Shown here piece after piece: positions 10,115 to 19,881 of a stretch of DNA of 64,000 nucleotides (position 1 is its first letter; each line of letters begins with the position of its first letter). The DNA comes from Bacteroidales bacterium (GTDB lineage: Bacteria; Bacteroidota; Bacteroidia; Bacteroidales; TTA-H9). The stretch lies in the NCBI GenBank assembly GCA_030656615.1, contig JAUSOY010000013.1:1-64000 (forward strand), written 5' to 3'. Made by a program: the position numbers and the translations under genes. The notes beneath the pieces are model-generated. The model was not told the DNA's origin. It ran no database searches and was given only the letters and a program-made list of their open reading frames with translations.

Positions 10115-13100
10115 TCAGGAGGTTTTGGGTTCATAATTGAGATTGACGGGCAATAGTTTTTCTACTTCAGAAACACTCAGGTTTTTCCTCTTTGCATAAT
10201 CGGCCACCTGATCGGCACTGATTTTCGCCAATCCAAAGTATTGCGAGAGTGGATGAGCAAAGTAGAAACCACTGACCGAAGCAGCCGGATACATAGCATA
10301 ATGAGAGGTAAGTTGTATTTGGCTTTTTTCGGCCTGCAACAGATCAAACAGTGTTTTTTTATCGCTGTGTTCCGGGCATGCTGGATAACCCGGTGCCGGG
10401 CGAATGCCCTGATAGTTTTCGCGAAGTATCTGTTCGATGCTTAATTTTTCATCGGGGCTGTAGCCCCAAAATTCGGTACGGACTTTATGGTGGAGCATTT
10501 CAGCAAAAGCTTCGGCCAGTCTGTCGGCCAGAATTTTCATCATGATGGCCGAATAATCATCGTTACGTTTTTCAAAGTCTTCTACCCATTTTTCGATGCC
10601 TATGCCTGCTGTTACGGCAAATCCACCCAGATAATCATTTACTCCACTTCCTTTGGGTGCCACAAAATCGGCCAGGCATAAATTGGGTATGCCTTCTTCT
10701 TTGCGTTCCTGATTGCGAAGGAAATAGAATTGAGCCGCCTTCTGTTTTCGGGCTTCATCCATAAAAACATTAAGGTCGTCATCATCCGATTCGGCGGGTA
10801 AAATAAACCAGCTGGCATTGGCCTCCAGCATCTTTTCGTTGATAATACGGTCAAGCATACCTTGGGCATCATCATAAAGTTTTTTGGCTTCCTCACCTTT
10901 CAGAGCATCCGAAAATATCGCCGGATATTTTCCGCCAATTTTCCATGAGTGGAAAAAGAAAGTCCAGTCGATATAATTACTTAATTTAGCTAAATCCTGA
11001 TTTTGAATATGGAAAATACCCAATTTTTTGGGAGGATATGTATGCGATGCATCCCATGGAATTTTCAAGCGGTTTTTTCGGGCTTCGGAAAGGCTGATGT
11101 ATTTATCGGGATGCTGTCCGGGTTGGTATTTTTCTCTGATGGCATCGTAGTGTTGACTGGTTTGCAGCATATAAGCCTCTTTTTGGTCGGACAGCAATTT
11201 GCTGAGAACGCCTGAAACCAGTGAAGCATCGCGCACATGGATGACCGCCTGCGAATATCCCGGTGCTATTTTTACTGCGGTATGTACTTCGGAGGTGGTG
11301 GCACCACCAATCAGAAGTGGAATATTCATCCCACGCCTTTCCATCTCCTTGGCAACCTGAACCATTTCATCCAGCGAGGGCGTTATCAAACCACTGAGTC
11401 CGATAATATCAGCACCCTGATCGACAGCAGCTTCCAAAATGCGGGAAGCAGGAACCATCACGCCCAAATCAACGACTTCGTAATTATTACAAGCCAGTAT
11501 CACACCTACAATGTTTTTCCCGATATCGTGAACATCGCCTTTAACGGTGGCCATTACAATTTTTCCTCTGTTCTGCTGCTGGTCGCCACGCTTCTTTTCC
11601 GCCTCAATAAATGGATGAAGGTAAGCCACGGCCTGCTTCATCACCCGGGCACTCTTTACCACCTGCGGAAGAAACATTTTGCCGGAACCAAAAAGTTCGC
11701 CAACAATATTCATCCCATCCATCAAAGGTCCTTCGATGACCAATAAGGCCGAAGGAAACAATTGCCGCGATTCTTCCACATCGGTTTCTATGAATTGAGT
11801 AATGCCATGAACCAGAGCATGTGATAAACGTTCGTTCACCGGCAATTCGCGCCAGACTTCCTTTGCCTGTTCCTTTTTAACATCCGTTTTTACTGTGGAA
11901 GCGTAGGTAACCAGAAGTTCCGTAGCATTTTCGTGTTTATCAAACAAAACATCCTCACAAAGCTTTAAAAGTTCCGGTTCTATATCGGTATATGGAGGAA
12001 TATCGCCCGCATTAACGATGCCCATATCGAGTCCTGCCTGGATGGCATAGTACAGAAACACAGAATGCATGGTTCCGCGTAGGGCTTCATTGCCTCTGAA
12101 ACTAAAACTCAGATTGCTGATGCCACCACTGGTGCCGGCATAGGGTAGATTGGCCTTTATCCACTTGAGGGCATTGATGTAGTCGATGGCATAGCGATTA
12201 TGCTCGGTCATTCCGGTGGCTATGGCCATTACATTGGCGTCGAAAATAATATCCGCAGCAGGAAAATGCACTTTTTCGGTTAGCAAGGCATAGGCTCTGC
12301 TGCAAATTTCGATTCTTCTTTCAAAGGTATCGGCCTGACCTTTTTCATCAAAAGCCATAACAACGGTGGCGGCACCGTACTGACGTATTAATCGTGCTTT
12401 TTCTAGGAAGGCTTCTTCTCCGTCTTTAAGGCTGATGGAATTAACAATGGCTTTTCCTTGCAGGCATTTAAGTCCGGCTTCTATCACTTCCCATTTAGAT
12501 GAGTCAATCATAATAGGGACACGGGCAATGGAAGGTTCGGCCATCAAATAATGCAGAAAAGTAGTCATACATTCTTTGGAATCAAGCATGGCATCATCCA
12601 TATTAACGTCGATGACCTGCGCACCGTTCTCTACCTGTAAACGCGCAATTTGCAGAGCCTCCTCATACTTTTCTTCCCGAATGAGTCGGGCAAATTTCCG
12701 TGAACCGCTGACGTTGGTCCTTTCCCCAATATTAATAAAATTACTTCCTTTAAATATTTTAAGAGCTTCCAATCCGCTCAGGCGAAGATTGGGCTGATCT
12801 GTTGCCGGATTCCGTACGCGGGAAGTCTCGGCCAGTTTTGCAAAATGCCGGATATGTTCCGGTGTGGTTCCGCAGCATCCACCCACAATATTACTCATTC
12901 CATGAATTAAAAAATCATGAATGTGTTTTCCCATAATTTCCGGTGACTGGGTATATTCGCCAAACTGATCGGGCAGGCCGGCATTTGGATAAGCACTGAT
13001 ATACATGGGCGCCTTGTCGGATAATTCTTTCAGATAGGGGCGCATTTCTTCGGCACCCAAAGCGCAGTTGAGCCCGATACTGAGCAATGGTGCATGGGAT

Positions 13101-13825
13101 AAAGAGTTCAAAAAAGCCTCCACGGTTTGGCCCGAAAGGGTTCTGCCGCTGGCATCGGTTACCGTTACCGAAACCATCACCGGGAAAGGATGTTCGTTTC
13201 CGTCAGAAGATTTTATTGTATGGAGATTCTTTTTTTGTAAGACTTTTTCGATGGCAAAAAGGGCGGCTTTGGCGTTAAGTGTGTCAAAAACCGTTTCAAC
13301 CAGAAGAATATCCACACCACCATCCAGCAAGGCTTCGGCCTGCTCTGAATAAGCTTCAACCAAATCGTCGAAATGCACAGCCCGATAGGCCGGCTGATTG
13401 ACATCGGGCGACATGGAAGCCGTTTTATTGGTGGGTCCCATAGCTCCTGCAACAAATCGTGGTTTTTCGTGAGTGGAATGTTTATCGGCTGCGGCACGTG
13501 CTATGCGGGCTGCCTCGAAATTCATTTTGTGGCATTCGGCCTGCATATGATAATCGGCCTGCGATATGGATGTGGCATTAAAGGTGTTGGTTTCGATGAT
13601 GTCGGCACCGGCTGCCAGATATGCTTCATGAATTTCCTGAATGATATGAGGGCGGGTGATGCTGAGAATATCATTATTTCCTTGCAAATCGTTCGGATGC
13701 AAAAGAAATTCTTCTCCCCTGAAATCGCGTTCTTTCAGTTGATAGCGCTGTATCATGGTGCCCATGGCGCCATCAAGTACCAGTACCCTGTTTTTAATTT
13801 CCTTATAAATACAAGCTTTCTTCAT
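10115..13825 (-). CDS. metH: Cobalamin-dependent methionine synthase
   Basis: 1236 residues, full MetH length. Transfers a methyl group from 5-methyl-THF to homocysteine through cobalamin. Modules in order: homocysteine barrel ([11 protein letters not shown] at about 18; zinc ligands in GLNCALG near 255 and GGCCGT near 320), pterin-binding barrel ([14 protein letters not shown] near 365), B12-binding cap and Rossmann domain with [11 protein letters not shown] giving the axial His (about 765), and a C-terminal SAM-dependent reactivation domain ([16 protein letters not shown]). The gene follows a SAM-I riboswitch and intrinsic terminator and is co-transcribed with metF. Nothing is missing. The requirement for B12 implies uptake or synthesis elsewhere. 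Confidence 0.97.
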   Translation of the reverse strand: MKKACIYKEIKNRVLVLDGAMGTMIQRYQLKERDFRGEEFLLHPNDLQGNNDILSITRPHIIQEIHEAYLAAGADIIETNTFNATSISQADYHMQAECHKMNFEAARIARAAADKHSTHEKPRFVAGAMGPTNKTASMSPDVNQPAYRAVHFDDLVEAYSEQAEALLDGGVDILLVETVFDTLNAKAALFAIEKVLQKKNLHTIKSSDGNEHPFPVMVSVTVTDASGRTLSGQTVEAFLNSLSHAPLLSIGLNCALGAEEMRPYLKELSDKAPMYISAYPNAGLPDQFGEYTQSPEIMGKHIHDFLIHGMSNIVGGCCGTTPEHIRHFAKLAETSRVRNPATDQPNLRLSGLEALKIFKGSNFINIGERTNVSGSRKFARLIREEKYEEALQIARLQVENGAQVIDVNMDDAMLDSKECMTTFLHYLMAEPSIARVPIMIDSSKWEVIEAGLKCLQGKAIVNSISLKDGEEAFLEKARLIRQYGAATVVMAFDEKGQADTFERRIEICSRAYALLTEKVHFPAADIIFDANVMAIATGMTEHNRYAIDYINALKWIKANLPYAGTSGGISNLSFSFRGNEALRGTMHSVFLYYAIQAGLDMGIVNAGDIPPYTDIEPELLKLCEDVLFDKHENATELLVTYASTVKTDVKKEQAKEVWRELPVNERLSHALVHGITQFIETDVEESRQLFPSALLVIEGPLMDGMNIVGELFGSGKMFLPQVVKSARVMKQAVAYLHPFIEAEKKRGDQQQNRGKIVMATVKGDVHDIGKNIVGVILACNNYEVVDLGVMVPASRILEAAVDQGADIIGLSGLITPSLDEMVQVAKEMERRGMNIPLLIGGATTSEVHTAVKIAPGYSQAVIHVRDASLVSGVLSKLLSDQKEAYMLQTSQHYDAIREKYQPGQHPDKYISLSEARKNRLKIPWDASHTYPPKKLGIFHIQNQDLAKLSNYIDWTFFFHSWKIGGKYPAIFSDALKGEEAKKLYDDAQGMLDRIINEKMLEANASWFILPAESDDDDLNVFMDEARKQKAAQFYFLRNQERKEEGIPNLCLADFVAPKGSGVNDYLGGFAVTAGIGIEKWVEDFEKRNDDYSAIMMKILADRLAEAFAEMLHHKVRTEFWGYSPDEKLSIEQILRENYQGIRPAPGYPACPEHSDKKTLFDLLQAEKSQIQLTSHYAMYPAASVSGFYFAHPLSQYFGLAKISADQVADYAKRKNLSVSEVEKLLPVNLNYEPKTS

Positions 13826-13882
13826 TGCTAAAATGTTTTTGGCTTATAAAGAAACAAGGTGAAATACAGAAGGTTGAAGAAG

Positions 13883-13916
13883 AAATAAAAAAACCGACCT
13901 GCAAGAAAAGACCGGT
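13883..13916 (-). terminator. Riboswitch-controlled intrinsic terminator before metH
   Basis: On the minus strand the arms ACCGGTC (13916-13910) and GGTCGGT (13899-13893) form a 7-pair stem with two G-U pairs and a 10-base loop, followed directly by TTTTTTTATTT (13893-13883). It lies between the SAM-I aptamer and the metH start, the expected place for the expression platform. Confidence 0.85.
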
Positions 13917-13947
13917 GATGTGAATATATTCAAAAAGTGAATATTCA

Positions 13948-14041
13948 CTTATCTTTCCCTAACGGGTAGGAGTTGGCACCTTGTTACATAACAGGTTGCC
14001 AAGGTTTCTCAGGGCCTAATCCCTCCACCTTTCTTGATAAG
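13948..14041 (-). promoter_or_regulatory. SAM-I (S-box) riboswitch aptamer
   Basis: Read on the minus strand, the sequence begins CTTATCAAGAAAGGTGGAGG (14041-14022), then GGCCCTGAGAAACCTTGGCAACC, then a variable helix, AGGTGCCAACTCC, and closes with GGGAAAGATAAG. These are the conserved S-box cores: the AGAGGTGGAGGGA-like 5' block, the GAAACC-GGCAACC kink-turn region and the GGTGCCAA-TCC block. P1 is formed by CTTATC (14041-14036) and GATAAG (13953-13948). Together with the downstream terminator it should turn off metH-metF when SAM is abundant. Confidence 0.95.
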
Positions 14042-14062
14042 CCAGATATTAAAGAACTATGG

Positions 14063-14094
14063 CAAAGATACAATCAAAAACAGAAAAAGTTCAA
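14063..14094 (-). promoter_or_regulatory. Promoter of the metH-metF operon
   Basis: Minus-strand TATCTTTG (14070-14063) matches the Bacteroidota -7 element TAnnTTTG; TTG at 14094-14092 lies 21 bases upstream, in the range of the -33 element. Transcription would start just before the riboswitch P1 helix at 14041. Confidence 0.7.
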
Positions 14095-14272
14095 TCAGAG
14101 AAAAAAAGGAGTCTGGAAAGGATAATCGGATTGAAACAACCTTTTTTTGAATGGTAAATAACTTCTGTATTTTTAACTAATCATGGCATCTCAGAAACGC
14201 TGACACGGACTTCGATACAAATGAATCGTATAATTCAAGTTTGAATATTCTTCGTACCTTATCCGATGTTCG

Positions 14273-14280
14273 TACCTTTG
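14273..14280 (+). promoter_or_regulatory. -7 element of the gltX promoter
   Basis: TACCTTTG fits TAnnTTTG and ends 8 bases before the gltX ATG, so the leader would be only a few bases. The 10-mer TTCGTACCTT occurs twice (14251-14260 and 14269-14278), the second copy overlapping this element. No convincing -33 TTG is seen. Confidence 0.6.
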
Positions 14281-14288
14281 CCCTCTGA

Positions 14289-15806
14289 ATGAAAATGAAT
14301 ACTATGAAACCCAGAGTACGATTTGCCCCAAGCCCTACCGGACCTTTACATATTGGAGGTGTACGCACCGCATTGTATAATTATCTTTTTGCCCGCCAGC
14401 TGGGTGGCAGCATGATTTTACGCATTGAAGATACCGATCAGGGGCGCTTCGTTCCGGGTGCCGAAGAATATATTATTGAATCACTGCAATGGTGCGGCAT
14501 ACAATTCGATGAAGGCGTTCATGTGGGTGGGCCTTTTGGACCCTACCGGCAGTCGGATCGCAAGGAAATGTATAAACAGTATGCCGATATCCTTATCGAA
14601 TCTGGCAACGCATACTACGCCTTTGATACAGCGGAGGAATTGGAGGAAATGCGTAAAACTCAATCCAATTTTCAATACGATTCCTCAACCCGCCTCGAAC
14701 TTAACAATAGCCTGACTTTATTGGCCAGTGAAGTAAAGGAATTGATTGAGTCAGGAAATCATTATGTAATACGAGCCCTTATTCCGGCCGATGAAGAAGT
14801 TGTGGTGGTGGATCATATCCGTGGCGAAGTAAAAGTGAATACTTCTACCCTGGACGATAAGGTTTTATTTAAATCGGATGGAATGCCAACCTATCATCTG
14901 GCTAACATCGTGGATGATCATTTGATGGAAATTACGCATGTTATCCGTGGCGAAGAATGGCTTCCTTCGGCTCCCTTACATGTTCTATTATATCGTTTCT
15001 TCGGATGGCAGGCTCCTGAATTTGCGCATTTGCCACTGTTGTTAAAGCCTGATGGCAACGGTAAACTAAGCAAGCGCGATGGCGATCGTTTGGGATTTCC
15101 TGTTTTTCCGCTACGCTGGGTCGATCCGAAAACCAATGAAATATCCTCGGGCTATCGCGAGTCAGGCTATATTGCTCCGGCTTTTGTAAATATGCTCGCA
15201 CTCCTGGGTTGGAATCCCGGAACGGAGCAGGAAATTTTCGATATGGACGAACTGATAGCCGCTTTTTCGCTCGATAGAGTCGGGAAATCAGGCTCCAAAT
15301 TTGATCCGGAAAAGGCAAAGTGGTTCAATCAGCAGTATTTACGAATGATGAGCGACATAGAACTCGGGAAAGCTCTCCAAAATATTGCCAGAGAAAAAGG
15401 CATTGAAACCGATGAAGATACCGCCGTAAATGTGGCAGGTCTCGTAAAAGACAGAGCCGTTTTTGTAAAAGATTTATGGGAACAGTCGTCTTTCTTTTTC
15501 CAAATTCCTGATGCCTATGATGAGGCGGTCATTAAAAAGCGCTGGAAGGCCGATACCGCAGCCCATATGGCGAAACTTGCTGAAGGTTTTGAAGCCATGA
15601 AAACGTTTTCGCCGGAAGCCATAGACGAAGAAATAAAAAGCTTTTTAACGGAAAATGAGTTGGGTATGGGTGCCATAATGAATGCTCTCCGATTATGTAT
15701 GGTCGGTGGAGGAATGGGGCCTCATCTGGCTGATATTCTGTCTGTTGTTGGAAAAGAAAATACCTTGCTTCGCATTCGTAAAGCGATAGAAACCATTAAA
15801 ACCTAA
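14289..15806 (+). CDS. gltX: Glutamyl-tRNA synthetase
   Basis: 505 residues. Class I synthetase that charges tRNA-Glu. The HIGH-type motif is in [21 protein letters not shown], the ATP-site aromatic region in [15 protein letters not shown], and the KMSKS equivalent in [18 protein letters not shown], followed by the longer FPVFPLRW insert found in Bacteroidota enzymes. The C-terminal third is the helical anticodon-binding domain. Start at 14289 ([12 protein letters not shown]) or at the ATG 15 bases later are both possible; the first is only 8 bases past the -7 element. First gene of a likely gltX-folB-Cys-rich protein unit (8-base gap to folB). Confidence 0.96.
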   Translation: MKMNTMKPRVRFAPSPTGPLHIGGVRTALYNYLFARQLGGSMILRIEDTDQGRFVPGAEEYIIESLQWCGIQFDEGVHVGGPFGPYRQSDRKEMYKQYADILIESGNAYYAFDTAEELEEMRKTQSNFQYDSSTRLELNNSLTLLASEVKELIESGNHYVIRALIPADEEVVVVDHIRGEVKVNTSTLDDKVLFKSDGMPTYHLANIVDDHLMEITHVIRGEEWLPSAPLHVLLYRFFGWQAPEFAHLPLLLKPDGNGKLSKRDGDRLGFPVFPLRWVDPKTNEISSGYRESGYIAPAFVNMLALLGWNPGTEQEIFDMDELIAAFSLDRVGKSGSKFDPEKAKWFNQQYLRMMSDIELGKALQNIAREKGIETDEDTAVNVAGLVKDRAVFVKDLWEQSSFFFQIPDAYDEAVIKKRWKADTAAHMAKLAEGFEAMKTFSPEAIDEEIKSFLTENELGMGAIMNALRLCMVGGGMGPHLADILSVVGKENTLLRIRKAIETIKT

Positions 15807-15814
15807 TACTTTTT

Positions 15815-16180
15815 ATGGGAACCATCAGCCTCGATAATATGGAATTTTATGCCTATCACGGTTGCTTTGATGCCGAACGCGTGATAGGTACACATTTCAG
15901 GGTTAACCTGAGCTTTGATGCCGATATTACAAACGCATCGGAAAGTGATCATCTCTCCGAAACAATTAATTATCAGGATGTTTATCTGATGGTTAAAGAG
16001 GAGATGGCACAAAAATCGCATCTGTTGGAACATATAGCACGAAGGATTCTTGTTAAACTTCACGGGCGATATCCACAGGTTGAATTTGCGGATGTTAAAA
16101 TCTCCAAGATGAATCCACCTTTGGGTGGGAAAATGGAAAGCGTTAGTGTTTCATTAAACTCTGCTGAAATTGAATTGTAA
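15815..16180 (+). CDS. folB: Dihydroneopterin aldolase
   Basis: 121 residues, normal for FolB. Cleaves 7,8-dihydroneopterin to hydroxymethyl-dihydropterin in tetrahydrofolate synthesis. Visible motifs: ISLDNMEFYAYHGCFDAER (substrate-binding YHG), DHLSETINYQDVY, HLLEHIARRI with the conserved Glu, and VKISKMNPPLGGKMESVSV with the catalytic Lys region. Lies 8 bases after gltX, so probably co-transcribed with it. Confidence 0.93.
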   Translation: MGTISLDNMEFYAYHGCFDAERVIGTHFRVNLSFDADITNASESDHLSETINYQDVYLMVKEEMAQKSHLLEHIARRILVKLHGRYPQVEFADVKISKMNPPLGGKMESVSVSLNSAEIEL

Positions 16181-16220
16181 TCACGCCGATAATCGTCCGG
16201 AGGGAAAACCACTGCTCGAT

Positions 16221-16382
16221 ATGAAAAAATGCGAAGCCTGTGGCAATGAATTTTATTGCTCGGCCTCAGCCCGTTGTTGGTGTATGGAATATCAGCTTAC
16301 CGATGAAAAGCGTGCAGCGTTGGAAGCCAAATATCTGGATTGTCTGTGTCCTGACTGCCTGAAAAAATGGACGCTGGGATAG
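16221..16382 (+). CDS. Small cysteine-rich CWC-type protein
   Basis: 53 residues from ATG 16221. Contains CEACGNEFYC, RCWCMEYQL and a C-terminal CLCPDCL: the arrangement of the Cys_rich_CWC family, a small probable metal-binding protein of unknown role. A longer TTG-started form (16170) would overlap folB by 11 bases and adds nothing family-like, so the ATG is preferred. Third gene of the gltX-folB group. The eight cysteines (two CxxC, one CWC, CLC) suggest zinc binding; that is inference. Confidence 0.7.
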   Translation: MKKCEACGNEFYCSASARCWCMEYQLTDEKRAALEAKYLDCLCPDCLKKWTLG

Positions 16383-16504
16383 ATTTTAGGGGAGGGTGAT
16401 TCATCAATGCATTATTGATTATTGATAATTGTTTATTAGATTGATAATAAGCAAATTATACAAATATTCTCCCTTTCTCGTCTTCCTCCAATCTCCAAAT
16501 CTCC

Positions 16505-17530
16505 TCATCTACTGCCCTCGTTTTCACTCACATTTTTTAAAAATATACCAGCGGTATAAGCGATGCTTTCTTTAATGGATCTGTATTGAAAACCAGTGAG
16601 TTTACTAATTTTTTCACCGGAATAACGGTAAACATTTTGTGCCGAATGTGCTGTTTCACGGGTGATGATGGGATTTTTACGGCTGAAAAGGGAAATCGCC
16701 CAAAAAATTCTCCAGGCCACTTCACCCATCAAGGGAGTAATATGAACGGTTGGGATGGGTTTTTGAAGTGCCGTCGCAATATTATCAAACAAGGTTTTGA
16801 AGGAGATGTTTTCTGAATTGAGGATAAAGCGTTCGTTATGGATTTCGCTATCCATTAGAAGAATCATTGCGGCAGCAACATCACGGGCATCTACATAACC
16901 GGTAATTCCTGAGGTAAAGAATTTCAAACCTTTGTAAATGGTACTAAAAAGCTGGGCCGACCCGGTATTCCAATTTCCAGGCCCGATAATAATGGAGGGA
17001 TTTACTATAACCGCATTTAAACCTTCAGCCATACCTCTCCAAACCTCCAATTCTGATTTCCACTTACTTAAGGCATACGCGGATGGTTTTTCAGGCTCTT
17101 CCCAGGCTTTTCCTTCAATGGTCATTCCTTCAGCGTCTTTTTTTCCGCCCAATGCAGCGATGGAACTCACATGGCAGAGTTTTTCAATCTTATGGTGCAA
17201 ACAGGCGTTGACAATATTGGCGGTTCCGCGGATATTCATATCGAGCATTTGCTGACGATCTTTTTTGCGGTAAGAAACCAGTGCTGCGCAGTGATATACT
17301 TTTTTAACGTCAGATAAAGCATCCAATAGAGAAGGCATATTAAGAACATCGCCCTTTATCCAATGAATATTTTTTAGAAATTCTTCATTCCCGGAATCTT
17401 TAAAAATCATCTCGGTGATTTTTAAATGGCTTCCAGCGCGTATGATAGCCTTTGGATGATGGCCCTGCTTCGTTAGTTGAAGTAAAACTTGTGAACCGAG
17501 GAGGCCGGTTCCGCCGGTAACGAGAATCAT
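16505..17530 (-). CDS. NAD(P)-dependent extended SDR, epimerase/dihydroflavonol-reductase-like
   Basis: 341 residues. Extended short-chain dehydrogenase: Rossmann motif VTGGTGLLGS at the N terminus, HCAALVSYR after beta4, HVSSIAALG (catalytic Ser region) and the YALSK catalytic Tyr-Lys pair, then NPSIIIGPG and DARDVAAAM. Closest in pattern to NAD-dependent epimerase/dehydratase and dihydroflavonol-4-reductase-like proteins; substrate unknown. Start ATG 17530 sits 8 bases after a TATCTTTG promoter element. Stands upstream of nothing obvious, so no pathway context. Confidence 0.85.
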   Translation of the reverse strand: MILVTGGTGLLGSQVLLQLTKQGHHPKAIIRAGSHLKITEMIFKDSGNEEFLKNIHWIKGDVLNMPSLLDALSDVKKVYHCAALVSYRKKDRQQMLDMNIRGTANIVNACLHHKIEKLCHVSSIAALGGKKDAEGMTIEGKAWEEPEKPSAYALSKWKSELEVWRGMAEGLNAVIVNPSIIIGPGNWNTGSAQLFSTIYKGLKFFTSGITGYVDARDVAAAMILLMDSEIHNERFILNSENISFKTLFDNIATALQKPIPTVHITPLMGEVAWRIFWAISLFSRKNPIITRETAHSAQNVYRYSGEKISKLTGFQYRSIKESIAYTAGIFLKNVSENEGSR

Positions 17531-17538
17531 TTTTGTCT

Positions 17539-17546
17539 CAAAGATA
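17539..17546 (-). promoter_or_regulatory. -7 promoter element of the SDR gene
   Basis: Minus-strand TATCTTTG ends 8 bases before the ATG at 17530, implying a leader of only a few bases. No clear -33 element. Confidence 0.55.
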
Positions 17547-17593
17547 TTTGAATTGTCGTATTAACGGAAATGGTCGATAATTTCTTTTTGATA

Positions 17594-17629
17594 AAAAGAG
17601 TACGGGCGGCCCTTCGGGCCGCCCGTACT
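17594..17629 (-). terminator. Intrinsic terminator after the S9 peptidase gene
   Basis: A perfect 14-pair GC-rich hairpin (AGTACGGGCGGCCC at 17599-17612, reverse complement at 17616-17629, loop TTC/GAA). On the minus strand it is followed by CTTTTTATC (17598-17590), as expected for termination of the peptidase transcript ending at 17647. Confidence 0.8.
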
Positions 17630-17646
17630 TGATAAAAACAGAATAA

Positions 17647-19575
17647 TTATTTTGCTTCTTTCTTGAGATGTGTTGCCAGGAATGTCTCCATGGCACCATA
17701 GAACTCAAACTGGTTTTCTTCGTTATGGAAGCCATGTCCTTCATTGTCTTTGACCATGTATTCCACTTCAACACCACGTGCTTTCAGTGCTTCAACCACC
17801 TGATCGCTTTCGGCTTTATTTACGCGGGGATCATTGGCTCCCTGTGCAATAAACAGCGGGGTTTTGATTTTGTCAGCATTTAAAGCAGGGGAGGTCTGTG
17901 CCAATTGTAAGCTGTCCTGTTTTGGATTTCCAACCATTTCATACATCATATCCAGAAAGGGTTTCCAGTAAGGAGGAATGGTTTCCATAAAACTAAAAAG
18001 ATTGGAAACGCCAACGTAATCAATGGCGGCAGCATACTGATCGGGATCCTTAACAATTCCCTGAAGGGTAGCATAACCACCGTAACTTCCACCATAAATG
18101 GCGATACGTGCAGGGTCAGCAATTTTTTTGTCGATGAGCCATTTAACACCATCGGTTATATCGTCCTGCATGGTAAGACCCCACTGCTTGAATGAGGCTG
18201 TCCAGAAAGCTTTGCCATAACCGGTAGAACCACGGAAGTTCATCTGTAAAACAGCATAACCACGGTTGGCCAAAAACTGAATTTCAGGATTGAAACCCCA
18301 GCTGTCGCGGGCCCATGGACCTCCATGAGGATTGATTACAACCGGCAGATTATGAGCGGTTTCAATGGTATATCCTTTGGGTAAAGTAAGATATCCGTGA
18401 ACAGTTAATCCATCGCGGGTAGTATACTGAATGGGTGATTGTGTTGCCATATCATCTTCATTCATCCAAGGACTTACTTCGGCTATTTTATCGAGTTTAT
18501 CCGTATTTGAATCATAGATGTAATATGCGCCTAGCGAACGATCGGAATAGGTGCGAATGATAAAACGGTCTTCATTACGGTTAAGACCCGTGATAGCTAT
18601 TTCGTAGTTACCCAGGTCTTTGGCCAGACGTTCGTAAATTTTCTGCGAGGTTTCATCAAAGAAATATTTTTCATTTTTCCATGATTCATACGATGCAGTT
18701 GTCAGGACCTTGCGTTTACGCGAGTATGAGAGTCCGTCTACATCAAAATCCTTATTTTCATATAAAACCTTTATTTCTTTACCAGTAGCTAAATCAAATT
18801 CAGCAATAACTGCTTTATCGCGTCCCAGATTGGTGGAAACGTACATATTTTTGTTATCGAAGGTAAAGAATTGTGGTCCAACCTGATCTTTGAAACTGGT
18901 TGTAATGACCACTTTGAAGGGATCGTTTTCAGTTTCACGATAGAGTAGTTGATTACTGATGCCATCTTCGGCAATGGCTGTAGCAGCGCGGAGTTTGCCA
19001 TCGTGGTCAGTAATCCAGCCCTGGATGTTACCGGGATTTTCGGCAATCATTTCCATTTTACCGGAAACAATATTCAGACGATAGGCATCAAAAACTTCAG
19101 GAACCCTTTTGTTTAAAGCGATAATAACTTCATCGGGAATATCTTCCAAATCGTCAATTACCTGAGTAAGCACACCCGGAAAATCGGTGAAGCAAATCAG
19201 GTTACTGCCGTCAACATTTACGCCATAAAGACGGAAGTTTTCATCACCACCAGTATCTTTCAGATAAAGAATACGGCCGTCGTTTGCCCAGAAGTATCCG
19301 GCAATGTCGCGATCAGTTTCAGAAGTCAGTCTAACCGCTGAATCCTGACCAATTTCCTGAACAAATATGTTCATACGGTTTTGATAAGGCGCTTTATAAC
19401 TAAAGAACTTACCATCCGGAGAAATTTTGTACGAGGTACGCTCCGGATTTTTAAAGAAATCTTTTAAAGGAATGAGAGGTGCAGCCTCAGGTTTGCTTAG
19501 GTTGCAAGCCGAAAAAAACATGGAGCCTCCGGCTACGGTTAGTGCCAGAATTAGCATCTTGAATCTGTGTTTCAT
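17647..19575 (-). CDS. S9-family (prolyl oligopeptidase type) peptidase, lipoprotein
   Basis: 642 residues from ATG 19575; a GTG start at 19599 would add eight residues before the signal and is rejected. N terminus MKHRFKMLILALTVAGGSMFFSAC is a lipoprotein signal with the lipid-bearing Cys. Residues about 40-370 form the WD40-like propeller (TSETDRDIAGYFWANDGRILYLKD, SYSRKRKVLTTASYESW), and the C-terminal 260 residues the alpha/beta hydrolase: HGGPWARDSWG oxyanion region, nucleophile Ser in YGGSYGGYA, Asp in AQGANDPRVNKAESDQ, His in NEGHGFHNEEN. Probably cleaves peptides in the periplasm or at the surface. Followed by a strong terminator; single-gene unit. Confidence 0.92.
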   Translation of the reverse strand: MKHRFKMLILALTVAGGSMFFSACNLSKPEAAPLIPLKDFFKNPERTSYKISPDGKFFSYKAPYQNRMNIFVQEIGQDSAVRLTSETDRDIAGYFWANDGRILYLKDTGGDENFRLYGVNVDGSNLICFTDFPGVLTQVIDDLEDIPDEVIIALNKRVPEVFDAYRLNIVSGKMEMIAENPGNIQGWITDHDGKLRAATAIAEDGISNQLLYRETENDPFKVVITTSFKDQVGPQFFTFDNKNMYVSTNLGRDKAVIAEFDLATGKEIKVLYENKDFDVDGLSYSRKRKVLTTASYESWKNEKYFFDETSQKIYERLAKDLGNYEIAITGLNRNEDRFIIRTYSDRSLGAYYIYDSNTDKLDKIAEVSPWMNEDDMATQSPIQYTTRDGLTVHGYLTLPKGYTIETAHNLPVVINPHGGPWARDSWGFNPEIQFLANRGYAVLQMNFRGSTGYGKAFWTASFKQWGLTMQDDITDGVKWLIDKKIADPARIAIYGGSYGGYATLQGIVKDPDQYAAAIDYVGVSNLFSFMETIPPYWKPFLDMMYEMVGNPKQDSLQLAQTSPALNADKIKTPLFIAQGANDPRVNKAESDQVVEALKARGVEVEYMVKDNEGHGFHNEENQFEFYGAMETFLATHLKKEAK

Positions 19576-19624
19576 GGATATACGGTTTTTGGTTTTCACT
19601 GTGGAACAGCTGCTTTCTTAATTA

Positions 19625-19632
19625 CAAAGATA
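19625..19632 (-). promoter_or_regulatory. -7 promoter element of the S9 peptidase gene
   Basis: Minus-strand TATCTTTG, 49 bases before the ATG at 19575. The -33 region is not recognisable. Confidence 0.5.
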
Positions 19633-19785
19633 ATGTAATCTCCGGATTAGCTTTTGGCTATTATAGTCCGACTATGTAGTGACGTATAGCATGTTGAAAT
19701 GTTACATTTTTTCATGTTATTTCCACGATTTCCCTGATTTCATTTGTTTTTTATTGTCAGGTAAGGGGAATCACATACCGTAGTA

Positions 19786-19817
19786 TTGCCGACCAAGCTA
19801 TAAATCAGGTATCTTTG
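19786..19817 (+). promoter_or_regulatory. Promoter of the cvfB-RNase H pair
   Basis: TTG (19786-19788), 21 bases, TATCTTTG (19810-19817); matches the Bacteroidota -33/-7 pattern. Leader of roughly 60 bases to the ATG at 19882. Confidence 0.65.
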
Positions 19818-19881
19818 CAAAGGCATTTGTTATCGATAATGCCGTGAATAGAAGACATTAATTAGAAAAAGATTGAAGGAT

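Noticed and set aside
11237..11746. 169-codon frame opposite metH
   Set aside because: Antisense to the conserved B12-binding part of metH; no independent evidence.
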